Shown piece by piece: positions 27,746-36,465 of a stretch of DNA of 51,618 nt (its first letter is position 1; each line of letters begins with the position of its first letter). Source of the stretch: Mesorhizobium sp. ORS 3359. GTDB lineage: Bacteria; Pseudomonadota; Alphaproteobacteria; Rhizobiales; Rhizobiaceae. The DNA is taken from the NCBI GenBank assembly GCA_000824845.1, contig CCNC01000193.1, positions 1-51,618 of the forward strand, in the 5' to 3' direction. The notes under the pieces were generated by a model, which ran no database searches, had not been told where the DNA came from, and was given only the letters and a program-made list of their open reading frames with translations. A program made the translations under genes and the position numbers.

Positions 27746-29410
27746 TCAACTGGCCTTCAGCCGCGAGCCGCCGAGCAGGCCGCGCTCCTCGAGCACCGGA
27801 TAGGCGATCGAGGCCAACAGCGAGTTGATCTGCTTCAGGTCGCGGATGGTGTCGAGGTGGATCGAGCTGGTCTCGACGCTCTTGGCGGTGCCTTCGCGCA
27901 GGCGCAGGAAATGGCTGGCGCTGGTTTCCTTCTCGCGCTCGCGCAACAGGTCCTTCTCCAGAACCAATTGCCTGGCGGTTTCCGGGTCGCGCGAGACGAG
28001 CACGTTGAAGGCGAGCCGCGCATTTGCAAGCACGGAAGAGTGGAAGGCGCAAAGCTCCTGCCAGCCTTCCGGCGTGAATTCCAGGCCGCGCTCCAGCTTT
28101 TTCCTGACATGCACCAGCATGTTGCGCACGATGATGTCGCCGACCTGCTCCAGCTTGACGCAGGCGCCGATCAACTCCTGGCAGCGCAACGCCTCGTCCT
28201 GGGTCAGCGGGTTTCTGGTGACTTTGGCGAGGTAGAGCTTGATCGCGGCGTGCTTCCTGTCGACGCGGTCATCGAGCGCGGCAAGCGCCTTGATCTTGGC
28301 GGGATCGGCATCCTCGTAAAGCTCGATGATGCGCTTCAGCATGATCTCGACGATCTCGCAGACCCTCACCACCTCGCGCGTCGCGTTGGCTAAAGCCTGG
28401 TTCGGGGTATCGAGGGCGCTCTCGTTCAGCGCCGACAACTCCACGACCTCGAGGGTGGCGGCCGGCTGTGGCGCGCTGCCCAGCGCCACGATCTTTTCGG
28501 AAGCGCGGTAGACGAGGCCGGCCAGCGGCAGTCCGGCCAGCAGGATAAGCACGTTGAACAAGATGTGGGCGTTGACGATCTGATCGGGCGCGCTTCTGCC
28601 GAGGAAGGCGACGTCCGGCTTGAAGCTCATGATCAGGACCAGCATGATCAGCGAGCCGAGGCCGCGCATCAAAAGATTGCCGATCGGCACGATGCGCACT
28701 TCGGGTGGCGCCGACCGCGTCAACATCGGCGCAATCAGCGACGAGCCGAGATTGACGCCCAGCACCAGCACGACGCCCAGTTCCGGCGTGATCAGCCCGC
28801 GGCCCGCCAACGTTGCCATCAAAAGCACAGCGGCGATGCTCGACTGGAACAGCCAGGTGACCAGCGCGGCCAACAGGTAAGTGGTGATGGAGTCGCCGGA
28901 GAAATAATTGATGATCAGCGGCATCAGCTGGCTGTTGCGCAGCGGCTCCGACGCCTGGCCGATCATCTCCAGCGACAGGATCAGCAGGCCGACGCCGATC
29001 AGGATGCGGCCCGTCTGCCGCCAATCGCGGCGCTCGGTGGCCATGAACATCACGGTGCCCGCGATCAGGCAGAGCGGCACCAAAAGCGTCAGATCGAAGG
29101 TGAGCAGCTTGGCCACCAGCGCCGAGCCGATCTCGGCGCCGCGCACAGCCAGTTGTCCGGCGGCGCCCGAAACGATGCCGGCGCCGGCGAAGGAGCCGAC
29201 CAGCAGCGTCACCGCGGTCGAGCTCTGCAGCGCGACTGCCAGGCCGCAGCCTGTGAGCACCGCCATAACCGGATTGCGCATGGTGGCGCGCAGCTTGTGG
29301 CGCAGCACGTCGCCATAGGCGCGCTCGACGCCGGTCTTCACCATGCGGGTGGCGAACAACATCAGCGCCACCGCGCCGGCAAGGTGCAGGAGGACGACGG
29401 AGCCGCTCAC
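27746..29410 (-). CDS. Na/Pi-cotransporter family protein with PhoU-like C-terminus
   Basis: A protein of about 554 residues. The N-terminal half (to about 310) has the NptA-type transporter repeats, each with a QSSTA or QSSIA motif (VALQSSTAVTLLVG, WLFQSSIAAVLLM). The C-terminal half (about 330-540) is helical and PhoU-like, with KLEQVGDIIVRNM. Predicted to carry phosphate or a related anion with sodium across the inner membrane. The GTG giving MSGSVVLLH is chosen; a TTG two codons upstream is equally open. It is divergent from the RcnB-like gene. Confidence 0.88.
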   Translation of the reverse strand: MSGSVVLLHLAGAVALMLFATRMVKTGVERAYGDVLRHKLRATMRNPVMAVLTGCGLAVALQSSTAVTLLVGSFAGAGIVSGAAGQLAVRGAEIGSALVAKLLTFDLTLLVPLCLIAGTVMFMATERRDWRQTGRILIGVGLLILSLEMIGQASEPLRNSQLMPLIINYFSGDSITTYLLAALVTWLFQSSIAAVLLMATLAGRGLITPELGVVLVLGVNLGSSLIAPMLTRSAPPEVRIVPIGNLLMRGLGSLIMLVLIMSFKPDVAFLGRSAPDQIVNAHILFNVLILLAGLPLAGLVYRASEKIVALGSAPQPAATLEVVELSALNESALDTPNQALANATREVVRVCEIVEIMLKRIIELYEDADPAKIKALAALDDRVDRKHAAIKLYLAKVTRNPLTQDEALRCQELIGACVKLEQVGDIIVRNMLVHVRKKLERGLEFTPEGWQELCAFHSSVLANARLAFNVLVSRDPETARQLVLEKDLLREREKETSASHFLRLREGTAKSVETSSIHLDTIRDLKQINSLLASIAYPVLEERGLLGGSRLKAS

Positions 29411-29416
29411 AGCCAA

Positions 29417-29770
29417 CCCCGCGGGGTGGCTCTGGCAGCGCGGAGAGAGGTACGAATCTTAGCCATCTCGAGGCCTGGAAATACACCAATTAAGATTAGC
29501 CGGGTAATAGATTTTGTAATGCGGGGATCGTCTCGGCTCGACGGCGCATGTCGGAAATGAACGGAGAAGGCATTGGTTGCATGCGCTTGGCGGCTGCGCT
29601 TCGCTTCATGCTGCCCAACGCTTGGCGGCGTGGCCGGGGAAATCCGCAGCGTTGTTGAAGCGGCTTGAGCAAGCATCGGAAATCATTACAGAATTGTAAT
29701 TCCAGCGTTCAGTTTCGGTTCATCCATTGGCGGTTACTCCTGCGTCCATCGACAACAAGGAGTACCGACC
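29417..29770. other. Intergenic region with dyads, no gene seen
   Basis: A gap of about 350 bp between the divergent Na/Pi and RcnB-like genes. I see no credible ORF. It holds ATTACA-GAAT-TGTAAT at 29685-29700 and a direct repeat GTTCAG/GTTCAT 11 bp apart at 29707-29723, both close to the RcnB-like gene. Confidence 0.5.
29685..29723. promoter_or_regulatory. Palindrome plus 11-bp-spaced direct repeat upstream of the RcnB-like gene
   Basis: ATTACA and TGTAAT form a perfect inverted repeat around GAAT (29685-29700). GTTCAG (29707-29712) and GTTCAT (29718-29723) are direct repeats one helical turn apart, the spacing used by OmpR/PhoB-type response regulators. The regulator is unknown. Confidence 0.4.
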
Positions 29771-30136
29771 ATGAAGCGTCTCATACTTTGCGCCGTCACC
29801 GCCTCGATGCTGGCCGCCTCGGCCTTCTCTGGCCAGGCCACGCCGCTCGCCCAGCCGAGCGCGCCGCAGTCGAACTACACGCAGGTCGACTGGCAGAAGC
29901 CCGACAGGCATGTCGACAAGCGGGTCATCGTGAAGAAGAAGGTCGTCGTGAAGCGCAGCCATTGGCGCAACGGCCAGCGCTATTCCAACTGGAAGCGCCA
30001 CCAGCCGGTCCGCGACTGGCACCGCTACGGCCTGCGCCGCCCCGGACCCGGCCAGGAGTGGATCCGCGTCGGCAACGATTATGTGCTGGTCAGCATCCTT
30101 TCCGGCATCGTCTTCGGCGCCATCGCCGCGCACTAA
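29771..30136 (+). CDS. RcnB-like periplasmic protein
   Basis: A 121-residue exported protein: a signal peptide of about 22 residues (to SGQA), a basic low-complexity stretch (VDKRVIVKKKVVVKRSHW), then the RcnB-family core (RDWHRYGLRRPGPGQEWIRVGNDYVLVSILSGIVFGAI). E. coli RcnB is a periplasmic factor for nickel/cobalt homeostasis; rhizobial members are numerous and mostly uncharacterised, so the metal link is not assured. AAGGAG precedes the ATG by 9 bases. A strong terminator follows. Confidence 0.85.
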   Translation: MKRLILCAVTASMLAASAFSGQATPLAQPSAPQSNYTQVDWQKPDRHVDKRVIVKKKVVVKRSHWRNGQRYSNWKRHQPVRDWHRYGLRRPGPGQEWIRVGNDYVLVSILSGIVFGAIAAH

Positions 30137-30156
30137 TCTGGCAATCCGGAAATTCA

Positions 30157-30184
30157 GAAGGCGGCCACCCGGCCGCCTTCTTTT
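30157..30184 (+). terminator. Intrinsic terminator after the RcnB-like gene
   Basis: GAAGGCGGCC pairs perfectly with GGCCGCCTTC around ACCC, followed by TTTT. It lies 21 bp after the RcnB-like stop. Confidence 0.9.
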
Positions 30185-30271
30185 CGTCTGTGAAAAGCGG
30201 GTACGATGGGCGGGACAGAGTCGCAGCGCCCGGCCGGCTTGATTATATGGAGGGCAAACGAGCTTTCTTAG

Positions 30272-32218
30272 ATGCGCTTTCCACCCGCCTTCCTCGACGA
30301 GATACGCGACCGTGTGCCGATTTCATCGGTGATCGGCACGCGTGTCGCGTGGGACAGGAAGAAGACCAACGTGTCGCGCGGCGACTATTGGGCCTGCTGC
30401 CCGTTCCACGGCGAGAAAAGCCCGTCCTTCCACTGCGAGGACAAGAAGGGCCGCTATCACTGCTTCGGCTGCTCGGTGTCGGGCGACCATTTCAAGTTCC
30501 TCACCGAACTCGACGGCATGAGTTTCCCCGAAGCGGTCGAGAAGATCGCCGAGATGGCCGGCGTGCCAATGCCGGTGCGCGATGAACGGGAAGAACGGCG
30601 CGAGAAGGAGCGCGCCAGCCTGACCGAGGTGATGGAGATGGCGACGGCCTTCTTCCAGGAGCGGCTGCAGAGCGCCGACGGTGCCAAAGCCCGTGCGTAT
30701 CTCAGGGAGCGCGGACTGACGTCGGCGACGCAGCAATCGTTCCGGCTGGGCTACGCGCCCGACAGCCGCAACGCCTTGAAAGAGCATCTAGCCGCCAAGG
30801 GCGTGCCGAAGGCCGATATCGAGGCCTGCGGCCTGGTGCGGCATGGCGACGACATTCCGGTTTCGTATGACTGGTTCCGCGACCGCATCATGTTCCCGAT
30901 CCCGGATTCGCGCGGCAGGATCATCGCCTTCGGCGGGCGGGCGCTGGCGCCGGATGCGCTCGCCAAATACATGAACTCGCCCGACACCGAGCTCTTCCAC
31001 AAGGGCAACGTGCTCTACAATTTCGCTCGCGCCCGTAAGGCACTCGCCAAGGGCGGCACGGTGATCGCGGTCGAAGGCTATATGGACGTCATCGCGCTGG
31101 CGCAGGCCGGTTTCGAGAATGCCGTGGCGCCGCTCGGCACGGCGCTCACCGAGAATCAGCTCGAGCTGTTGTGGCGCATGGCGCCCGAGCCGGTGCTTTG
31201 CTTCGACGGCGACAAGGCCGGATTGAAAGCGGCGTGGCGTGCCGCGGATCTAGCCCTGCCTTCGGTGCAGGCAGGACGCTCGGCACGGTTTGCGCTGCTG
31301 CCGGAAGGCAAGGACCCCGACGATCTGGTCAAGGCCGAGGGGCCGGACGCGTTCCGGGCGGTGCTGGCGGAGGCGCGGCCGCTTGTCGATCTCCTTTGGA
31401 TGCGGGAGACCGCCGGCGGGGTTTTCGAAACGCCGGAACGTCGCGCCGAACTGGGAAAGACGCTGCGCGAACTGACCAGCCGCATCCGCGACGAGAGCAC
31501 GCGCTACCATTACCAGCAAGCTATGCGCGAGCGGGAGCTGAGCTTCTTCGGCTCACAACGCAATGCTAGGCAGGGTCGCCAGGATGGCGGCCGGCCGGGA
31601 GAGCGCGGCCAGGGCAAGGCCGCTGTGCCCGGCGGGCAGTTCGCCAAAGGCGGAAGCGGCCGCATCGCGATCACCGAAATCCTCGGACAGTCGGCGCTGG
31701 TCAAGCGCGCCGGCGAGGGGATGTCGGTGCGCGAGGCGACGATCATCGTGGCTCTGGTCAACCATCCGGCGCTGATCGACGAGAATTTCGCCCATGTCGA
31801 ATTCCTTGACCTCGCCAATTCGGATTTGCGCAAACTGCACGCGGCCATCCTTGATGCCATGGCGCATGACGCGGCCGACGAGCGCGGCTCGGTCATCGCC
31901 ACCATCGAGCGCGCAGGCTGCGGCGGCATCTGGGAGCGGGCGGTGGAACTGATCAAGCGGGCGCGGCAATGGCCTGCGCTCGAGACCGCCGCGCTCGACG
32001 ACGCCCGCGACGCCTTCAACCAGGCGATGCACTTGCAGCGCAGCGCCCGCACCTTACATAGAGAGCTGAAACAGGCGCAGGCGGCGCTCGATGCAGACCC
32101 TTCGGACGAAAACTTCCGGCATCTTGTCGAGATTCAAGCGCAATTCAACGATGTGCAGGCAACGGAAGCGCTGATCGAAGGGTTTGGCGTTTCGTCGGGC
32201 AGGGTTGGCCGCGTTTAG
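30272..32218 (+). CDS. dnaG: DNA primase
   Basis: A 648-residue primase that makes RNA primers for replication. The N-terminal CHC2 zinc ribbon has C43, H46, C64 and C67. The TOPRIM core carries VIAVEGYMDV (catalytic Glu) and CFDGDKAG (Asp pair). The C-terminal third, after a basic Gly-rich linker (about 430-465), should be the helicase-binding domain. The ribosome binding site is weak (GGAGGG about 17 bp before the ATG). It is followed by rpoD, the conserved macromolecular-synthesis order in alpha-proteobacteria, but with a 430-bp structured gap. Confidence 0.97.
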   Translation: MRFPPAFLDEIRDRVPISSVIGTRVAWDRKKTNVSRGDYWACCPFHGEKSPSFHCEDKKGRYHCFGCSVSGDHFKFLTELDGMSFPEAVEKIAEMAGVPMPVRDEREERREKERASLTEVMEMATAFFQERLQSADGAKARAYLRERGLTSATQQSFRLGYAPDSRNALKEHLAAKGVPKADIEACGLVRHGDDIPVSYDWFRDRIMFPIPDSRGRIIAFGGRALAPDALAKYMNSPDTELFHKGNVLYNFARARKALAKGGTVIAVEGYMDVIALAQAGFENAVAPLGTALTENQLELLWRMAPEPVLCFDGDKAGLKAAWRAADLALPSVQAGRSARFALLPEGKDPDDLVKAEGPDAFRAVLAEARPLVDLLWMRETAGGVFETPERRAELGKTLRELTSRIRDESTRYHYQQAMRERELSFFGSQRNARQGRQDGGRPGERGQGKAAVPGGQFAKGGSGRIAITEILGQSALVKRAGEGMSVREATIIVALVNHPALIDENFAHVEFLDLANSDLRKLHAAILDAMAHDAADERGSVIATIERAGCGGIWERAVELIKRARQWPALETAALDDARDAFNQAMHLQRSARTLHRELKQAQAALDADPSDENFRHLVEIQAQFNDVQATEALIEGFGVSSGRVGRV

Positions 32219-32647
32219 GGCCGAACACCACCCATTGGAAGTGAAGTGGAAATGCGCAGCGCGTCGAATCGACGCCTCTAAGTCGGGTAATTGATTCGCT
32301 TTTTTCATGCGAATCATGCCAGAGGCGCTTGACCTTCTGGCAGATTGGCGGAATCAGGACGATTCGAAACGTTAACCGTGCCCCGGCGTCGGCGGGAAAT
32401 TTGAGCGATGTGAGGTGCCGGTGACGGCTGGACAGGCAAAACGCCTGCTCCAGATATCAGGGTTAATCTGGACTTAATGCATGTCGCCCAAAAGTGGAAA
32501 CCGGTTTGGGGCAAACGAGATGCACAAAACAAAAGAGATGACGCGGTTGCCGGGCCGGTAAAAAGCATTCCGGTACGAGCACATCCGGCGTAACCGGTCC
32601 GACAGTTTACGCGGCCTCGATATTGGGCCGCTTGGAGACGACAAAGA
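32219..32647. other. Hairpin-rich intergenic region between dnaG and rpoD
   Basis: No credible ORF. Inverted repeats: GCGTCGA-A-TCGACGC (32261-32275); a nested pair CGCCTCT/AGAGGCG enclosing TGATTCGC/GCGAATCA (32273-32327); CAGGC-AAAAC-GCCTG (32433-32447); TCCAGAT-N10-ATCTGGA (32449-32472); and a rhizobial repeat at 32478-32524. It should also hold the rpoD promoter, which I cannot place with confidence. Confidence 0.6.
32478..32524. repeat. Rhizobial intergenic palindromic repeat
   Basis: TGCATGTCGCCCAAAAG at the left and GAGATGCA at the right flank an inner GAAACCGGTTT palindrome. I recognise this layout as a short palindrome found many times in rhizobial intergenic regions. The two arms are imperfect. 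Confidence 0.6.
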
Positions 32648-34675
32648 ATGGCGACAAAGGAAAAGGAAGAGGTCGAGACCGAACGCGAAGGCGCCACCGA
32701 TGGCCCTCTGCTCGACCTTTCCGACGATGCTGTCAAGAAGATGATCAAGGCCGCGAAGAAACGCGGCTATGTCACGCTCGACGAATTGAACGCGGTGCTG
32801 CCCTCGGAAGAGACGGATCCGGACCGCATCGAAGACATCAATGCGATGCTCAGCGACATGGGCATCAACGTCGTCGAGGATGACGAGCAGGGCGAAGAGG
32901 CCGAGGCCGAGCCCGCCGGCGACAGCGAGGAAGACGCCAACGAGCTTGCCGAGCAGACCGGCACCGCCGTTGCCGCCACGACCACCAAGAAAGAGCCGAC
33001 CGATCGCACCGACGATCCGGTGCGCATGTACCTGCGCGAGATGGGCTCGGTCGAGCTTCTGTCGCGCGAGGGCGAAATCGCCATCGCCAAGCGTATCGAG
33101 GCCGGTCGCGAAACGATGATCGCGGGTCTGTGCGAAAGCCCGCTGACCTTCCAGGCCATTATCATCTGGCGCGACGAGCTCAACGAATCGAAGATCCTGC
33201 TGCGCGAGATCATCGACCTCGAGGCGACCTATGCCGGCCCGGAGGCCAAGCAGGCGCCGGTGGTCGAACGTGTCGAGGAATCGTCAAAGCCGGACGAGAA
33301 GCCGCGCGGCCGCGCGGCGGCACGCGAGGAAGAAGACGACATCACCAATGTCGGCGGCGACACGCGCGGGCTGGAGGAAGAGGAAGACGACGAGGACGAG
33401 GCCAGCCTGTCGCTGGCCGCGATGGAAGCGGAACTGCGCCCGCAGGTGATGGAGACGCTCGACGTCATCGCCGACACCTACAAGAAGCTGCGCAAGCTGC
33501 AGGACCAGCAGGTCGAGAATCGTCTCGCCGCCGCCGGCACGCTGTCGCCCAGCCAGGATCGCCGCCTGAAGGAACTGAAGGACCAGCTGATCAAGGCGGT
33601 GAAGTCGCTGTCGCTCAACGCCGCGCGCATCGAGGCGCTGGTCGAGCAGCTCTACGACATCAACAAGCGCCTGGTGCAGAACGAGGGCAAGCTTCTGCGG
33701 CTCGCCGAGAGCTATGGCGTGCGCCGCGAGGAATTCCTCAAGGAATATCAGGGCTCGGAGCTCGATCCGAACTGGACCCGCTCGATCGCCAATTTGACCT
33801 CGCGCGGCTGGAAGGAGTTCACCAAGAACGAGAAGGACACGATCAAGGAGCTGCGCGCCGAGATCCAGAACCTCGCCACCGAAACGGCGATCTCGATCCT
33901 GGAATTCCGCAAGATCGTGAACCAGGTGCAGAAAGGCGAGCGCGAGGCCGCGATCGCCAAGAAGGAAATGGTCGAGGCGAACCTGCGTCTCGTCATCTCC
34001 ATCGCCAAGAAATACACCAATCGCGGCCTGCAGTTCCTGGATCTCATCCAGGAGGGCAATATCGGCTTGATGAAGGCGGTCGATAAGTTCGAATACCGGC
34101 GCGGCTACAAGTTCTCGACTTACGCCACCTGGTGGATACGGCAGGCCATCACCCGCTCGATCGCCGACCAGGCGCGCACCATCCGCATTCCGGTGCACAT
34201 GATCGAGACGATCAACAAGATCGTTCGCACCTCGCGCCAGATGCTGCACGAGATCGGCCGCGAGCCGACGCCGGAGGAACTGGCGGAAAAGCTCGCCATG
34301 CCGCTGGAAAAGGTGCGCAAGGTCCTGAAGATCGCCAAGGAGCCGATCTCGCTCGAAACGCCTGTCGGCGACGAGGAGGATTCGCATCTCGGCGACTTCA
34401 TCGAGGACAAGATGGCGATCCTGCCGATCGACGCCGCGATCCAGGCCAACCTGCGCGAGACGACGACGCGGGTGCTTGCCTCGCTGACGCCGCGCGAGGA
34501 ACGCGTGCTGCGCATGCGCTTCGGCATCGGCATGAACACCGACCACACGCTGGAGGAAGTCGGCCAGCAGTTCTCGGTGACGCGCGAGCGCATCCGCCAG
34601 ATCGAAGCCAAGGCGCTGCGCAAGCTCAAGCATCCGAGCCGGTCGCGCAAGCTCAGAAGCTTCCTCGACAGCTGA
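32648..34675 (+). CDS. rpoD: RNA polymerase primary sigma factor (sigma70/RpoD)
   Basis: A 675-residue housekeeping sigma factor. Region 1.1 is at the N-terminus, followed by an acidic insert (DDEQGEEAEAEPAGDSEEDA) and a long non-conserved region with acidic runs (EEEDDEDEA). Region 2 has NLRLVISIAKKYTNRGLQFLDLIQEGNIGLMKAVDKFEY-type core and -10 recognition TYATWWIRQAITRSIADQ; region 4.2 has the helix-turn-helix FSVTRERIRQIEAKALRKL. The ATG follows GGAGACGACAAAGA. A terminator hairpin follows the stop. Confidence 0.98.
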   Translation: MATKEKEEVETEREGATDGPLLDLSDDAVKKMIKAAKKRGYVTLDELNAVLPSEETDPDRIEDINAMLSDMGINVVEDDEQGEEAEAEPAGDSEEDANELAEQTGTAVAATTTKKEPTDRTDDPVRMYLREMGSVELLSREGEIAIAKRIEAGRETMIAGLCESPLTFQAIIIWRDELNESKILLREIIDLEATYAGPEAKQAPVVERVEESSKPDEKPRGRAAAREEEDDITNVGGDTRGLEEEEDDEDEASLSLAAMEAELRPQVMETLDVIADTYKKLRKLQDQQVENRLAAAGTLSPSQDRRLKELKDQLIKAVKSLSLNAARIEALVEQLYDINKRLVQNEGKLLRLAESYGVRREEFLKEYQGSELDPNWTRSIANLTSRGWKEFTKNEKDTIKELRAEIQNLATETAISILEFRKIVNQVQKGEREAAIAKKEMVEANLRLVISIAKKYTNRGLQFLDLIQEGNIGLMKAVDKFEYRRGYKFSTYATWWIRQAITRSIADQARTIRIPVHMIETINKIVRTSRQMLHEIGREPTPEELAEKLAMPLEKVRKVLKIAKEPISLETPVGDEEDSHLGDFIEDKMAILPIDAAIQANLRETTTRVLASLTPREERVLRMRFGIGMNTDHTLEEVGQQFSVTRERIRQIEAKALRKLKHPSRSRKLRSFLDS

Positions 34676-34697
34676 TCCGCAGGTCAGACAAGCATCC

Positions 34698-34721
34698 AAA
34701 GGGCGCCTCGGGGCGCCCTTT
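34698..34721 (+). terminator. Terminator-like hairpin after rpoD
   Basis: AAAGGGCGCC pairs perfectly with GGCGCCCTTT across a 4-base loop 22 bp after the rpoD stop; GGCGTTTTC follows, giving a short T run after a few bases. Confidence 0.8.
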
Positions 34722-34875
34722 GGCGTTTTCGGCCCCTTTCATGCCGCCTTGCCGCATCTGCCCGACAGGAGGATAATTCCGGCGTCGGATGCATTTGTGG
34801 GCGACAAGCCGGATGCCCGCCCCGGCGCCGGTCGTAACGGCGTCGCGCTCCGTGGTTCCCGGTGGGAGGTGTGCC

Positions 34876-35169
34876 ATGACAACCTACATCGTGCTTATCA
34901 ACTGGACCGAGCTGGGCGCCAGAAATGTGCGGGAGTCGCCAAAGCGGCTCGATGCCGCCAAGAAGCTGCTGGGCGAAATGGGCGGATCGTTCAAGTCATT
35001 CTACCTGACGATGGGCGAATGCGACATGGTCGCCATCGTCGAAGCCCCGGACGATGCGGTGCTCGCCCGCTTCGCGCTGCTGCTGTCGTCGGGCGGTAAC
35101 GTCAAGACGCGGACGATGAAGGCGTTCCCGGAATTCGCCTATCGCGAGATCATCAGTTCGCTCGGGTAG
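34876..35169 (+). CDS. GYD domain protein
   Basis: A 97-residue protein of the GYD family, small proteins predicted to have a ferredoxin-like fold: TYIVLINWTELGARNVRESPKRLDAAKKLL, then GGSFKSFYLTMGECDMVAIVEAPDD. Function unknown. GGGAGG precedes the ATG; a longer frame upstream is not supported. The DCC-type gene follows in the same direction about 60 bp downstream. Confidence 0.88.
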   Translation: MTTYIVLINWTELGARNVRESPKRLDAAKKLLGEMGGSFKSFYLTMGECDMVAIVEAPDDAVLARFALLLSSGGNVKTRTMKAFPEFAYREIISSLG

Positions 35170-35232
35170 GCGGCTGAAGCCGGGACCGGCGTGGCTGTTG
35201 CGAAGCCGCGCCGCATTCCCGATAGTCGCGCC

Positions 35233-35613
35233 ATGCCCAAGCCGCCGCTGACTGTCTGGTACAACACCCGCTGTCCGGTGTGCGATGCCGGCATCAGCCG
35301 CCAGAAGCGGCGGCTGATCGAGGCGGTCAAGGCGGGCCACGTCGCATTCCGCGACATCAATTTCGAACCTGAGGCGCTCTCCGCCTTCGGCGCCTCGCTC
35401 GAGGATATCCGCCGGCGTTTGCATGCGACCGATGGCGAAGGGCGGCTGCTGGTCGGCGCCGACGTGGCTATCGCGGTCTGGCGGCTCACGCCGGGCGAGG
35501 GGTGGCTGGCGAGCTTGTTCGGCAATCCCATTGCGCTGCCTTTGACGCGCCTCGCCTATGACCGTTTCGCGGACCTTCTCTACGTGTGGAACCGGCGCAA
35601 GGGCCGCTGGTAG
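35233..35613 (+). CDS. DCC1-like thiol-disulfide oxidoreductase family protein (DUF393)
   Basis: A protein of about 126 residues with the N-terminal DUF393/DCC1 signature: a strand ending TVWYNTRCPVC, giving a C-x-x-C pair (CPVC) at the position of the thioredoxin-like active site, with D of the usual D-x-x-C replaced by N. The remaining residues match the family (LTPGEGWLASLF near the end). Probably a redox protein of unknown partner. The start is uncertain: this ATG or a GTG 42 bp upstream, neither with a strong ribosome binding site. Confidence 0.8.
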   Translation: MPKPPLTVWYNTRCPVCDAGISRQKRRLIEAVKAGHVAFRDINFEPEALSAFGASLEDIRRRLHATDGEGRLLVGADVAIAVWRLTPGEGWLASLFGNPIALPLTRLAYDRFADLLYVWNRRKGRW

Positions 35614-35640
35614 GCGGCAGCGCCCTTGGCGAATCCTGCG

Positions 35641-35702
35641 ATACATCTTAAGATATATCTTGACTTGATGAGGGGCGTACCTTACTTACGATGTATCGTA
35701 AG
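35641..35702. promoter_or_regulatory. Tandem PadR operator candidates over the padR promoter
   Basis: Two dyads flank and overlap a TTGACT -35 (35660-35665). The first (35641-35658) is a near-perfect 18-bp palindrome centred on TTAA. The second is perfect: CTTACGAT (35685-35692), GT, ATCGTAAG (35695-35702). Both contain the ATGTAT/ATACAT core seen in PadR operators. They lie within 85 bp of the PadR ATG. Confidence 0.6.
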
Positions 35703-35723
35703 ATATAACTCAAGGAGCTATTC

Positions 35724-36386
35724 ATGCACAGGCACGATCATTCCGGGCATCATTTCGGCGAGCGCATGTTCATGCATATGGCGGGCAAGTTCGGCGGCCG
35801 CGGTGGCGGCGGCTTCGGTCCGTTTGGGGGCAGGGGCGGCGGGCGCGGCGGCCCGGGCGACATGTTCCGCGCCGGCCGGATGCTCGCCGACGGCGATCTC
35901 AAGCTGATCACACTGTCGCTCTTGGCCGACGCGCCGCGCCATGGCTACGACATCATCAAGGCGCTGGAAGAGCGCACCAGCGGCGTCTACAGCCCGAGCC
36001 CGGGCGTGGTCTATCCGACGCTGACCTTCCTGGAAGAGGCGGGTTATGCGGTGTCGTCCAGCGAAGGCAACAAGAAGGTGTTTTCCATCACCGAGGCCGG
36101 CAGGGCGCATCTCGACGAGAACCGCGAGATGATCGACGGCGTGCTCGACCATCTCGAGCGCTTCGGCCGCAAGATGGCCGCGGCGCGCGAGTGGTTCGGC
36201 TGGGGCGACGACAAGGACGACGGGCGCCGCGGCCGTTCGGAAAAGCGCGACCAGTTCCGCGCGCTGCGACATCGTCTGCGCGCCGCGCTCGGCGACATCG
36301 CCGACGCGCCGGAAGACAAGCAGGCCGAGGCGATCAGCATCCTCGAAGACGCCGCCGAGGCGATCGAGGCGCTGGCGCGGCGCTAA
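35724..36386 (+). CDS. PadR-family transcriptional regulator
   Basis: A 220-residue regulator. After a His- and Gly/Arg-rich N-terminal tail (about 1-55, including FGGRGGGGFGPFGGRGGGRGG), a PadR winged helix is clear: LKLITLSLLADAPRHGYDIIKALEERTSGVYSPSPGVVYPTLTFLEEAGY, then a helical dimer domain. Such tails occur on some rhizobial PadR proteins and might bind metal or nucleic acid. AAGGAG precedes the ATG. It likely represses its own promoter via two palindromes upstream; a terminator follows, so other targets must lie elsewhere. Confidence 0.88.
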   Translation: MHRHDHSGHHFGERMFMHMAGKFGGRGGGGFGPFGGRGGGRGGPGDMFRAGRMLADGDLKLITLSLLADAPRHGYDIIKALEERTSGVYSPSPGVVYPTLTFLEEAGYAVSSSEGNKKVFSITEAGRAHLDENREMIDGVLDHLERFGRKMAAAREWFGWGDDKDDGRRGRSEKRDQFRALRHRLRAALGDIADAPEDKQAEAISILEDAAEAIEALARR

Positions 36387-36407
36387 GCCATTTTCATAAG
36401 CGCAGCC

Positions 36408-36435
36408 AAAAAGCCCGGAGCGATCCGGGCTTTTT
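36408..36435. terminator. Bidirectional intrinsic terminator between padR and the yiaA-like gene
   Basis: AAAAAGCCCGGA pairs perfectly with TCCGGGCTTTTT around GCGA. The A/T ends make it work in both directions, fitting the convergent genes on either side. Confidence 0.92.
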
Positions 36436-36465
36436 GCATTCAGTCAGCGATCGACAGGGCAAGGA

